Origin: an uncultured Erythrobacter sp.
GTDB taxonomy: Bacteria > Pseudomonadota > Alphaproteobacteria > Sphingomonadales > Sphingomonadaceae
Reading direction: 5' to 3'
Assembly (NCBI GenBank): GCA_947502815.1
Contig: CANNBH010000001.1
Span: 744,001 to 808,000, forward strand
Length of the DNA stretch: 64,000 nucleotides
Part shown: one piece after another, positions 7,992 through 17,600 of the stretch
How positions within the stretch are numbered: the first letter of the stretch is position 1
How the letters are laid out: each line of letters opens with the position of its first letter
The notes under the pieces: generated by a model
What the model saw: the letters and a program-made list of their open reading frames with translations, nothing else
What the model was told of the DNA's origin: nothing
Database searches by the model: none
Translations under genes and position numbers: made by a program

Positions 7992-10265
7992 ATGAGTAAG
8001 TATCGTAATGTAATCCGTGGCGGACTTGTCACTGCTTTGGCTTCCGGCACGCTTGCAATGGCTCCGGGCGCGGCTGCGCAGGATGGCGAGCAGTCCGCTG
8101 ATGATGGTTCGGATGAGGGAAGTGTCATCATCGTGACCGCTCGTGGCCGTGATGAATCTTTGCTTGATGTTCCAATCTCCGAGACTGTGTTCAGCGCCGA
8201 AGCGATCGAGAATGCCGGAATTGAACGGGTTGATGACTTTATTGGCCTAACGCCAGGTGTCACAATCTCCAATTCGCAAGATGCGGGTACAAACTTCATT
8301 TCGATCCGGGGCTTGTCTCAGACACGGAATGGCGAGCCGCCTGTTGCGGTTCTTGTCGATGATGTGTTGCAGGTGAATTCTCGTTCATTCGATCAGCCAT
8401 TGTTCGACCTTGAAAGCATCGAAGTTTTGCGCGGTCCGCAAGGCGCGCTATATGGTCGCAACGCGACCGGTGGTGCGATAATTATCACCACCAAGGGGCC
8501 AAGCAATGACCTCGAAGGGTATGTCTCAGCCCAGATCGGCACCGGCGATGAGTACGGTGTGGAAGCGTCCATTTCGGGACCCATTGTTGAAGACTCAGTG
8601 TTCTTCCGTCTGTCGGGTAAGTATCTCGAGCGCGATGGTTATTTGAATAACTTTATTCTCGATGAGAAGGTCGATTATATCGAGGATCTTGCGCTGCGTG
8701 GTCACTTGCAGTTCCTTCCTAGCGATACGGTGACAATTGATCTGCGCGGTTCAATCGTGCGTACTGAAGCAGGTTCGCTGAACTTCTCTTATCAGCCTGC
8801 GATCATTGACCCGGTTTCGGGCTTGCCAACTACATTCGATTTTGCGATCGCAGATGCTGATCTGGTTGAGCGCGATTTTTCTGCAAACAATCTTGGTTTG
8901 GATGATCGTGACATTGACCAGCTGTCACTTCGTGTGAATTTTGATCTCGATTTTGCAGACCTTCGGTTTGTGACCGCATATGACAAGATCACACAGAGCA
9001 CTGGAAGCGACCAGTTCCCGTACTCAGCGGCATCGTCGGTCACGCCATCACCTGCATTCCCGTTCTTTGATGGCATCCAATCTCAATTCATTGATATTGA
9101 GACCCTGAGCCAGGAAGTGCGTTTAACTTCGAAGGCGGATTCGGTACTTCGTTGGATGGTTGGCGGTTACTACCTTGAGACCGACCGCTTCATTTCGTCA
9201 TCGATCTCGAATGATCTTGAGCAGGGTATTGTGCGCATTCGCCGGACCCCTGATTTCAATCCGACAAATCCTCTGACCAGCTTTATTGCTGATGACAACG
9301 ACAACACCGCATGGGCGCTGTTCTTCAATGGGGCCTATGACATCACTGACCAACTCGAGCTGTCGGTAGCGGGCCGGTATGACAAAGATAAGCGCAGGCA
9401 GACGGTTGACCCTGCTCAAGGCAATTACGATGGCGCAGGAAATTTTGTATCGGCAACCGGTGTGCCTGGCGCAGTAAATGAGCGCACCTTTGATCTCTTC
9501 CAGCCCAAGGTAACTCTTAGATATCAGCCATCAGATGCGACCACTTTCTACGCATCTTGGGGCAAGGGCTTCCGCAGCGGTCAGTTCAACCAAAACGGCG
9601 TGGGCGCGGTTGCGGCCGGTGCTGGCGTGCTGGGTGTTTCTGATGTGCTTGAGCAAGAAGAGACCGAAACATACGAAGTCGGTTTCCGCACTGAGGCTGC
9701 TGGCGGACGGCTCAACCTTGCTGGCGCCGCGTACAAAACCGACCTGAGTAACGCGCCCTACTTCGTGTTTATCGGAGCCGTGAGTGCACAGGTTCTCGTG
9801 CCGATCGACGAGATTGATATCATGGGCCTTGAGCTTGAAGGTTCCGCAGAACTCGCTGACGGGCTGGATGTCTATCTTGGAGTCAGTCTAACTGACAGCG
9901 AAATTCAGGAATACACAGTGAATCCGGCATTGGTCGGCAATGATGCTCCTTACATCGCGCGCTCGACCATTAATGCTGGCATCCAGTACAAGACGGATAT
10001 TACCGACAGCATCGGCGGATTTTTCCGGTTTGATTTTGAACAACGCGGCCGTCAATTCTGGGATCCAGAAAACTCGACCGCTCGTTCTTCAATCCAACTC
10101 GCCAATCTGCGGTTCGGCATCGAAGATCCTGATGGGGTCTGGAGCTTTGCGGTGTCAGGCACCAACATCTTCGATGAAGTCTATAATTCGGAGTGGGTTT
10201 CAGGCGGATTTGCGCACGCAGGCCAACCGGACGCATGGCGAGCGGAGCTCCGTTTCAACTTCTAG
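7992..10265 (+). CDS. TonB-dependent outer-membrane receptor 1
   Basis: This is an outer-membrane active-transport channel powered by TonB-ExbBD. The chosen ATG at 7992 follows AAAGGGG and gives a 757 aa protein with a signal peptide ending in the AAAQ region near residue 30; an upstream in-frame ATG at 7905 would bury the signal. A TonB box-like VIIVTARG follows. Next comes the plug domain, with VPISETVFSAEAIENAG, the signature VEVLRGPQGALYGRNATGG in its I-for-V form (IEVLRGPQGALYGRN), then a 22-strand barrel ending with aromatic F (AELRFNF). It lacks an amino-terminal STN signalling domain. Its position between the MalT-type regulator and the second HyuAB pair suggests that it imports the substrate of this catabolic block. 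Confidence 0.9.
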   Translation: MSKYRNVIRGGLVTALASGTLAMAPGAAAQDGEQSADDGSDEGSVIIVTARGRDESLLDVPISETVFSAEAIENAGIERVDDFIGLTPGVTISNSQDAGTNFISIRGLSQTRNGEPPVAVLVDDVLQVNSRSFDQPLFDLESIEVLRGPQGALYGRNATGGAIIITTKGPSNDLEGYVSAQIGTGDEYGVEASISGPIVEDSVFFRLSGKYLERDGYLNNFILDEKVDYIEDLALRGHLQFLPSDTVTIDLRGSIVRTEAGSLNFSYQPAIIDPVSGLPTTFDFAIADADLVERDFSANNLGLDDRDIDQLSLRVNFDLDFADLRFVTAYDKITQSTGSDQFPYSAASSVTPSPAFPFFDGIQSQFIDIETLSQEVRLTSKADSVLRWMVGGYYLETDRFISSSISNDLEQGIVRIRRTPDFNPTNPLTSFIADDNDNTAWALFFNGAYDITDQLELSVAGRYDKDKRRQTVDPAQGNYDGAGNFVSATGVPGAVNERTFDLFQPKVTLRYQPSDATTFYASWGKGFRSGQFNQNGVGAVAAGAGVLGVSDVLEQEETETYEVGFRTEAAGGRLNLAGAAYKTDLSNAPYFVFIGAVSAQVLVPIDEIDIMGLELEGSAELADGLDVYLGVSLTDSEIQEYTVNPALVGNDAPYIARSTINAGIQYKTDITDSIGGFFRFDFEQRGRQFWDPENSTARSSIQLANLRFGIEDPDGVWSFAVSGTNIFDEVYNSEWVSGGFAHAGQPDAWRAELRFNF

Positions 10266-10351
10266 TTTGAACCCCGCTTAACTGTTTTGGTGCTGTGCGT
10301 GGCGTTGAAGCCAGCACAGCATCGAAACTCAAACAGAAAAAGGAATGCGCT

Positions 10352-10867
10352 ATGTCACAAGAGCGCTACCGGTTCGGCTGTGCGCACGGTTCTTTTGTGA
10401 TCCAGATGGATCGTGCTCATGCGCCAAGGACCTGTGCATACTTCGATGAGAAATTTGCAGACCCAGACTTCGACAATGCCTGCGTTTTTCGCATCGTCAC
10501 CCAGCAGAATAGCGATATGCGCCCTCACGCACCTATTCGGGTCATTCAGATGGGCCTTAACGAAATGGGTGATGAAGCTCTCGACGACTTTGAGATCGAA
10601 ACAACCGGTCAGACAGGATTGTTGCATAAGAAATGGACAGTTTCGGCTGCCCGAATGAGCCAAGACAAGGCCTATCCGAGTTTCTTTGTCTGCATGCGTG
10701 ATGAACCGGCATTGGATTTCGGCGGTGCTCGTCACGAAGATGGTTTGGGCTTTTCAGCATTTGGGCAGGTTGTTGAGGGACAAGAAACCCTAAAGGCGCT
10801 GTTCCAATGCGCCGAAGACGTCGAATTCATGGGCAACACTATCCCAGTCAGCGTCGAACCGGCCTGA
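10352..10867 (+). CDS. Cyclophilin-type peptidyl-prolyl cis-trans isomerase
   Basis: This 171 aa single-domain protein belongs to the cyclophilin family, which interconverts cis and trans Xaa-Pro bonds. Family features are the opening strands RFGCAHGSFVIQMDRAHAP, then DNACVFRIVTQ, a mid-segment with DKAYPSFFVCMRD, and FSAFGQVVEGQETLKAL near the end, the counterpart of the VFGRVVEGMDVV region. ATG at 10352 follows AAAAAGGAA; the longer in-frame start at 10295 lacks such a site. No signal peptide is evident, so it should be cytoplasmic. Its place inside a catabolic run, directly before hyuA copy 2 and close to putA, is unusual for a general folding factor and hints at a role on a proline-containing substrate. 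Confidence 0.8.
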   Translation: MSQERYRFGCAHGSFVIQMDRAHAPRTCAYFDEKFADPDFDNACVFRIVTQQNSDMRPHAPIRVIQMGLNEMGDEALDDFEIETTGQTGLLHKKWTVSAARMSQDKAYPSFFVCMRDEPALDFGGARHEDGLGFSAFGQVVEGQETLKALFQCAEDVEFMGNTIPVSVEPA

Positions 10868-10920
10868 GATCACGATTTCTGCTTCGGAGGCACGGCCTGA
10901 AGCGATAAGGAGCAATTGCG

Positions 10921-12939
10921 GTGAAATATAGGGTATCAGCAGACATTGGCGGAACCTTCACCGACCTTGTTATTCAAGGGCAGAACGGTGAGGTTGAAAT
11001 TGGCAAGGTGCCAACAACCAGCGAAAACCCTGCATTGGGGGTCCTGGCCGGAATTGATCAACTTGTAGAGAATCCCAGCGATATCGACTTCTTCGTGCAT
11101 GGGACAACTGTTGGTCTCAACGCATTCCTTGAACGGCGCGGTGCACGCACCTTGCTTTTGATGACCCGGGGTGTGTCAGACACTTACACTATTGCCCGTG
11201 GTCATCGCGAAGAGCTCTACAAACTGCATTATCGCAAGCCTGAACAGCTGGTTCCTCGGGCGGACGTTCATGAAGTGACAGAGCGTTTGAATTGGGATGG
11301 TTCGGTTGAAACGCCTCTCGATCAAGCGGATTTCGCGCCGATCATTGAAAAGGTGAAGGCTGAAGGCATCAAAGCAATCGCAGTCTGTTTCCTGCACGCT
11401 TATGCCAACCCCAAGCATGAACTGCTTGCGAGAGAAATTTTGCAAGAGGCGTTGCCAGGTGTATCGGTTTCTTTGTCGCATCGAGTGGCGTCGGAATGGC
11501 GCGAGTATGAACGCGCATCGTCGACGGTAATGGATGCCTATGTCGCGCCAGTCGTCGAACTTTACCTTGAAACACTGAAGCAAGAGCTGGTGAAATCAGG
11601 GATGGACAAAACCGTCCATATTATGAGCTCTGCCGGGGGTGCGATGACCGATCGTTCGGCCGCAGCCCATCCAATCTCCACCCTGCTTTCTGGACCCGTT
11701 GGTGGCAGTATCGGCGGGTGTGAATTGGCAAAACAAACTGGGCTCGAAAACCTGCTTTGCGTTGATATGGGCGGCACGTCGTTTGATCTAAGCCTTGTCA
11801 TTGACGGCGAAGCTCAGATGACCAGCGAGACGGTGCTGGAAGGCTTGCCTTTGCTGATGTCGATTGTCGCGATTGAAACAGTGGGTGCAGGCGGCGGCTC
11901 AGTTGCATGGATTGAGGGTGGAGGTTTGCGGGTTGGCCCGCGCAGCGCCGGTTCTTACCCTGGCCCTGTATGTTATGGACGCGGTGGGAGTGAGCCCACG
12001 GTTACCGATGCAAACCTGTTCCTTGGAAGGCTCGGCGCGGAATCTTTGCTCGATGGCAAGATGACGTTGGATTTGGATGGCACAAAGGCCGCGATGAAGG
12101 CTCTCGGTGACCAGGTTGGCCTCTCCGAAAAAGGTCTGGCCGAAGGGATTATCGCAATCAGCAACGCCAAAATGGCTGATGCGATGCGGACAATCACCGT
12201 TGGCCAGGGGATTGACCCACGCGAGTTTACGCTGGTTGCGTTTGGTGGCGCGGGACCGATGCACGCGGTTGAGCTTGCTGCTGAACTGGACATCAAGCGG
12301 ATCCTAATCCCGCCATACCCCGGCACCTTCTCGGCGTGGGGCATGTTGCAAAGCGAAATTCGCCACGACCTTAGTACCAATTTTGTCTCCTTGATGAGCG
12401 ATTGCAGTGAAGCAAAGTTGCAAGGTCTGTTTGACGATCTGATCGAACGGGGCCGGAGCGTATTAGACGGCGAAAATGTGACGGCAGAACGTATGTCGTT
12501 CGAACACTCCATCGATCTGCGGTATCTTGGCCAGGAATACACTTTGCGAGTGACCGTCGAAGATGGCGAAACCATTGCGCAGGTTCTTGAACGCTTCCAC
12601 GCCTTGTATGAACGCCGATATGGCCATTCAATGCGCGAAGGCGAGGTCGAAATGATCAATACCCGTGTCGCAGCTTTTGGCGATTTCAACCGCCCGGGCA
12701 CAGCGCCAATGAATGAGGCTGTCGATGCCTCACCCGAAAGGGCAAGGCGCGATGTGACCTTTGGTGGCGAACAGTATGACACGCCAATCTTGAAACGCGC
12801 TTTGATGGCATCGGGCAGTGAATATCAAAGCCCCGCGATTGTCGAGGAGGAGAGCGCTACGACCGTGGTTCCACCCGGCTATTCGATCACAATCGATGCT
12901 CTTGGCAATATGATCATCGCACTTGAGGAGTCGGCGTAA
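10921..12939 (+). CDS. hyuA: Hydantoinase/5-oxoprolinase-type subunit A, copy 2
   Basis: This is a second HyuA-family ATP-binding subunit, of 672 aa. It has DIGGTFTDLVIQG near residue 7, GTTVGLNAFLERRG near 61, CVDMGGTSFDLSLV near 280, and AFGGAGPMHAVELA near 440. GTG at 10921 follows AAGGAG with good spacing. Its final base is shared with the start codon of hyuB copy 2 (TAATG), so the subunits are coupled. Compared with copy 1, the second phosphate loop is MGGTSFD rather than IGGTTAK, and overall identity is only moderate, so the two are paralogues that separated long ago. It is probably a cytoplasmic ATP-dependent ring-opening amidohydrolase; the substrate is not determinable from sequence. 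Confidence 0.88.
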   Translation: MKYRVSADIGGTFTDLVIQGQNGEVEIGKVPTTSENPALGVLAGIDQLVENPSDIDFFVHGTTVGLNAFLERRGARTLLLMTRGVSDTYTIARGHREELYKLHYRKPEQLVPRADVHEVTERLNWDGSVETPLDQADFAPIIEKVKAEGIKAIAVCFLHAYANPKHELLAREILQEALPGVSVSLSHRVASEWREYERASSTVMDAYVAPVVELYLETLKQELVKSGMDKTVHIMSSAGGAMTDRSAAAHPISTLLSGPVGGSIGGCELAKQTGLENLLCVDMGGTSFDLSLVIDGEAQMTSETVLEGLPLLMSIVAIETVGAGGGSVAWIEGGGLRVGPRSAGSYPGPVCYGRGGSEPTVTDANLFLGRLGAESLLDGKMTLDLDGTKAAMKALGDQVGLSEKGLAEGIIAISNAKMADAMRTITVGQGIDPREFTLVAFGGAGPMHAVELAAELDIKRILIPPYPGTFSAWGMLQSEIRHDLSTNFVSLMSDCSEAKLQGLFDDLIERGRSVLDGENVTAERMSFEHSIDLRYLGQEYTLRVTVEDGETIAQVLERFHALYERRYGHSMREGEVEMINTRVAAFGDFNRPGTAPMNEAVDASPERARRDVTFGGEQYDTPILKRALMASGSEYQSPAIVEEESATTVVPPGYSITIDALGNMIIALEESA

Positions 12940-14582
12940 TGTCTAGCGAAACCGCGACAAATCCTGTCACCACCGAAATCATTCGCAATGCCTTTATTGC
13001 GATTGCAGAGGATATGAACGCGGCTCTCATCCGCAGTGCCTACACGCCCATCATTTATGAAGGCAAAGATTGCGCTGTGGGCCTCCTTGATGAAAAGGGT
13101 GATGTGCTTGGTCAATCGCTTGGCCTGCCACTGTTCCTAGGTAATTTGTCTTTATGTGTGCAGATTATCGCAGAGGAGAAGGGCTGGGATTACTATGAGG
13201 AGGGCGACTGCATCCTCCTCAACGATTCCTACATCGCGGGAACCCATCTAAATGACATAACAGTGATCATGCCGATTTTCTGGCGAGGCGAGCGCATCGG
13301 ATTTGCGACATCGCGCGCGCATTGGCTTGATGTCGGAGCAAAAGATCCCGCGACACCAACCGATGCAACCGAGATTTATCAAGAAGGTATGCGCTGGCCG
13401 CCAACAAAGGTCTATCGCAAAGGTGAGCCGCAAACGGACATTCTCACCTTTATGAAAGTGAACAGCCGTTTTGGTGATGCCTTGCTCGGCGATCTGCATG
13501 CCCAAATCGCAGCGGGACGTACCGGCCAAAAAAGAATGACCGAGCTTCTGGATCGCTTTGGCTTGGAAACGGTGACAGCGGCAAAGCATGATATTTTCGC
13601 TCAGTCTGAGCGGATGGAGAAAGAGGCCATTCGCGCGATTGCCGACGGCGAATATTTTGCCGAAGGGATGTTGGACAATGATGGGCTAAGCGATGATCCG
13701 GTGCCGGTGAAGCTGAAGGCCACCGTTTTGGGTGAGGAGATGGAGCTCGACCTAGAAGGCTCTTCTCCTCAAACGATCGGCGGGGTCAATTGCGGGTTTA
13801 CACAAACAATTTCGGCTGCGCGCGTCGCCTTTAAACTGCTGATCAATCCTGAGCGACCCGTTGATGGAGGCACTTTCAAAGCTCTGACGGTCAAAGCGCC
13901 CGAAGGCTCAATATTCCGGGCTCAGGAACCTGCTGCCTGCTCTTGGTACTTCTCGTCCCTTGGGCTGCTAATTGATATGGTTGTGAAAGCCCTTTCGCCT
14001 GCTTTGCCCGAGCGTGCAGCTGCGGCGCATTACGGCGATTCCATGGTCACTACCTTTAGCGGTCTGGACCAACGCCGCGATGGAGAATTCTTTGTATCGG
14101 TAGAGGCCAATTGTGGCGGTTGGGGAGCGTGGGAAGGCCATGATGGTCAGGACTGCCTTATCAACAACGTGAATGGGAGCTTCCGCGATTATCCAATCGA
14201 ACTGTACGAACATCGCTACCCGATCAAAATCAGGCGCTATGGCATCCGCACGAACAGTGGCGGGCAAGGCAAATATCGAGGCGGGAACGGTTGCTTTCGT
14301 GAGTATGAAGTTGAACAAGATGTCGCGCTCTCCTTGTGGTTTGAACGCTCAAAGACGACGGCATGGGGATTAAGAGGTGGCTCAGCCGGTATGCCACCCA
14401 AAGTCACAATCACCCTCGCCGATGGCGAGGTGGATCAATCCACTCTCAAGGTGAATGCGCGGACGGTTCAGGCTGGGTCGCGAATACTCATCGAAACTGG
14501 TGGCGGCGGCGGGTTCGGCAATGCCTCGCAACGGCCAGCTGACTTGACCAAGAGCGACCGGCAAAACCACTACACCGATTAG
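12939..14582 (+). CDS. hyuB: Hydantoinase/5-oxoprolinase-type subunit B, copy 2
   Basis: This is the HyuB partner of the preceding gene, 547 aa. It starts with the family pattern NPVTTEIIRNAFIAI, carries LNDSYIAGTHLNDITV near residue 90, a glycine-rich NSGGQGKYRGGNGC near 440, and ends with GGGGGFGNASQRPADL. It is translationally coupled to hyuA copy 2 through a TAATG junction and followed after 56 bases by putA on the same strand, so the HyuAB product may feed proline oxidation. No secretion signal is seen. Confidence 0.88.
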   Translation: MSSETATNPVTTEIIRNAFIAIAEDMNAALIRSAYTPIIYEGKDCAVGLLDEKGDVLGQSLGLPLFLGNLSLCVQIIAEEKGWDYYEEGDCILLNDSYIAGTHLNDITVIMPIFWRGERIGFATSRAHWLDVGAKDPATPTDATEIYQEGMRWPPTKVYRKGEPQTDILTFMKVNSRFGDALLGDLHAQIAAGRTGQKRMTELLDRFGLETVTAAKHDIFAQSERMEKEAIRAIADGEYFAEGMLDNDGLSDDPVPVKLKATVLGEEMELDLEGSSPQTIGGVNCGFTQTISAARVAFKLLINPERPVDGGTFKALTVKAPEGSIFRAQEPAACSWYFSSLGLLIDMVVKALSPALPERAAAAHYGDSMVTTFSGLDQRRDGEFFVSVEANCGGWGAWEGHDGQDCLINNVNGSFRDYPIELYEHRYPIKIRRYGIRTNSGGQGKYRGGNGCFREYEVEQDVALSLWFERSKTTAWGLRGGSAGMPPKVTITLADGEVDQSTLKVNARTVQAGSRILIETGGGGGFGNASQRPADLTKSDRQNHYTD

Positions 14583-14638
14583 CTGGAAAAATCGCTCCGA
14601 ATGCGAAGCATCCACCTGAGCTGAAGGCAAAAAAAGTC

Positions 14639-17600
14639 ATGACCAATTCCGTGGCTGTATTCAGCCATTTTGCGCCGCCAGTCGGCGAGCGATGTGCCCT
14701 GCGCAAACAGATCACGAAAAGCTATCAGGCATCCGAAGCGGACGTTGTTGCGCGGCTATTGCCTTTGGCTAGGCAAGCGCCAAGCATAGGTGGTTTGATC
14801 GCCGAAACGGGCCGCCAGCTGATCACCAATATGCGTGATCAAGGCCAACCCGCTGGTATCGCCGCATTGGTCCAGGAATATTCCCTGTCCAGTGATGAAG
14901 GGGTGGCCTTGATGTGCTTGGCAGAGGCGCTGTTGCGAATTCCTGACAATGCAACCCGCGATGCATTGATCCGCGACAAACTATCGGGCGGCGCGTGGAA
15001 AAAGCATCTTGGTTCTGACCGGTCCTTGTTTGTGAATGCATCAACTTGGGGGTTGGTGGTCTCTGGCGGCATCGTAAAGACACCTCAAGATAGCGGTTTG
15101 GCTGCATCTTTAAACATTGTCGTGGGACGTTTGGGCGAACCGGTCATTCGGGCCAGCATCAAACTTGCGATGGAATTGATGGGCGAAGAGTTCGTCCTCA
15201 GCGAGACCATTGAGACGGCGCTTAAGCGCGCTCGCAAAGCTGAGGCAAAAGGATACTCCTACAGCTATGATATGCTAGGTGAGGCGGCCGTCACGAAGGA
15301 AGATGCTCAGCGTTTCTTCGAAGACTATTCCACGGCCATTGATGCAATTGGCAAGGCAGGGGGGCATTCTGGCCCGATCAAAGGGCCGGGCATCTCCGTA
15401 AAATTGTCAGCACTGCACCCTCGCTATGAGCGCGCGCAACAAAGCCGCGTGGTCGAAGAGCTGCTGCCTCGACTTAGGCAATTGGCGAGCCAAGCGCGCA
15501 GTTATGACATTGGCTTCAACATTGATGCTGAGGAAGCGGACCGATTGGAATTGTCCCTCGATCTGCTCGAAGCTTTGGCGCTCGATCCTGATCTTGCGGG
15601 TTGGCACGGACTTGGCTTTGTCGTTCAAGCTTACAGCAAACGATGCTCCTATGTGATCGATTGGATCATCGATCTGGCGAAAAGATCAAACCGCCGGTTG
15701 ATGGTGCGGTTGGTGAAAGGCGCGTATTGGGACAGCGAAATCAAACACGCGCAAGTTGAAGGCTTGCAAGATTTTCCAGTCTTCACCCGTAAAGTACACA
15801 CAGACATTTCTTTCATCGCCTGCGCGCGCAAATTGCTGGCTGCGAAAGCGAACATCTTCTCGCAATTTGCGACCCATAACGCGCAAAGCATCGCGACGAT
15901 CTATCACATGGCTGGCCCCGACTTTGCCGAGGGTGACTACGAATTTCAGTGTTTGCATGGCATGGGCGAGGCTTTGTATTCGCAAGTGGTAGGCGCAGAT
16001 AAGCTTGCGCGGCCTTGTCGAATTTATGCGCCGGTTGGATCTCACGAGACTTTGCTTGCCTATTTGGTCCGGCGCTTGCTCGAAAACGGCGCCAACTCTT
16101 CGTTCATCAATCAGGTCTGGGACAAGGATCTGGATTGGGAAGCGTTGCTTGCTGATCCGGCTCAGACAAGTCGTCAATCTGAGCCTTTAGGTGCACCGCA
16201 TGCTGATATAGCTGCGCCCGATGCCCTTTACCCTGATCGTGCGAATTCGCGGGGGCTAAACCTTTCGAATGAGGATGCGCTGGAGGGTTTAGCAGCAGCC
16301 TGTCGGAGCAGCGCAAATCGGGAGTGGAGGGCCGCGCCCACACTAGATGCGAGCGCTGACCAAGCATGGTTGAATGTGTGCAATCCGTCGGATCATCGCG
16401 ATATCGTTGGCCAAGTGCGCAATGCCCAGCCAAGCGATGTCGACGAAGCGATGCACCGGGCTAAGGAAGGTGCTGCGCGATGGGCACAGGTGCCAGTGGC
16501 TGAGCGCTGCGATATTCTAAACCGCGCGGCGAATGATCTTGAAGGTCAAACGGAAGAGCTGATCGGATTGCTTATCCGAGAGGCGGGTAAAACGGCTGCA
16601 AACGCAATCAACGAAGTGCGCGAGGCGGTGGACTTTCTTCGCTATTATTCTGTTCAAGCTCGGCCGATGTCACCGGATTCAGTGCGCCCATTGGGCCCGG
16701 TTGTGTGCATCAGCCCTTGGAATTTCCCCTTGGCGATTTTTCTAGGTCAAGTGTCCGCTGCATTGGTGGTTGGCAATACAGTCCTGGCAAAGCCTGCCGA
16801 AGAAACGCCTTTGATCGCAGCGATCGCCGTGGACATTTTGCATAGTGCGGGTGTGCCCGCGAACGCGCTGCAACTGTTGCCGGGAGGGGGGCAAATCGGA
16901 GCTGCATTGGTGCAACATGAGGCAACATGTGCAGTGATGTTTACCGGCTCCACCGAAGTGGCCAAAGGCATTCAAAACGTGCTTGCGGGCCGCACACTTA
17001 ACGATGGTTCGCCGATCCCTCTTATTGCGGAGACGGGCGGGCAGAATGCGATGATTGTCGATTCTTCGGCATTGCCAGAACAGGTCATCAAGGATGTGCT
17101 CGCATCGGCTTTCGATAGCGCGGGACAACGCTGTTCGGCCTTGCGCATCCTATGCTTACAAGATGACATCGCAGACGATCTGATCGCGATGCTGGAGAGC
17201 GCAATTGGCGAATTATCAATTGGTCATCCCGACCGTTTGTCTGTCGATGTTGGCCCCGTTATCTCCGGCAAGGCGCAAGATATCATCGCCGTTCACATCG
17301 ATGCAATGAGGGCAAGCAGGAAAAGGGTGGTTCAGGCCAAACTTCCGACGGATATGGCGCATGGAACATTCGTCCCTCCGACTATTATTGAAATCGATGG
17401 TCTCGGCGATTTGGGGCGAGAGGTTTTTGGCCCTGTTTTGCACGTCTTACGTTTCAAGGAGTCCGAAATTTGCGAACTCGTTCAAACCATAAATGCGACC
17501 GGTTATGGACTGACCTTCGGCATCCATTCACGTATTGATGAAACCATCTCGAAAGTGCGGGGGTTGATTGGCGCAGGCAATGTTTATGTCAATCGTAACA

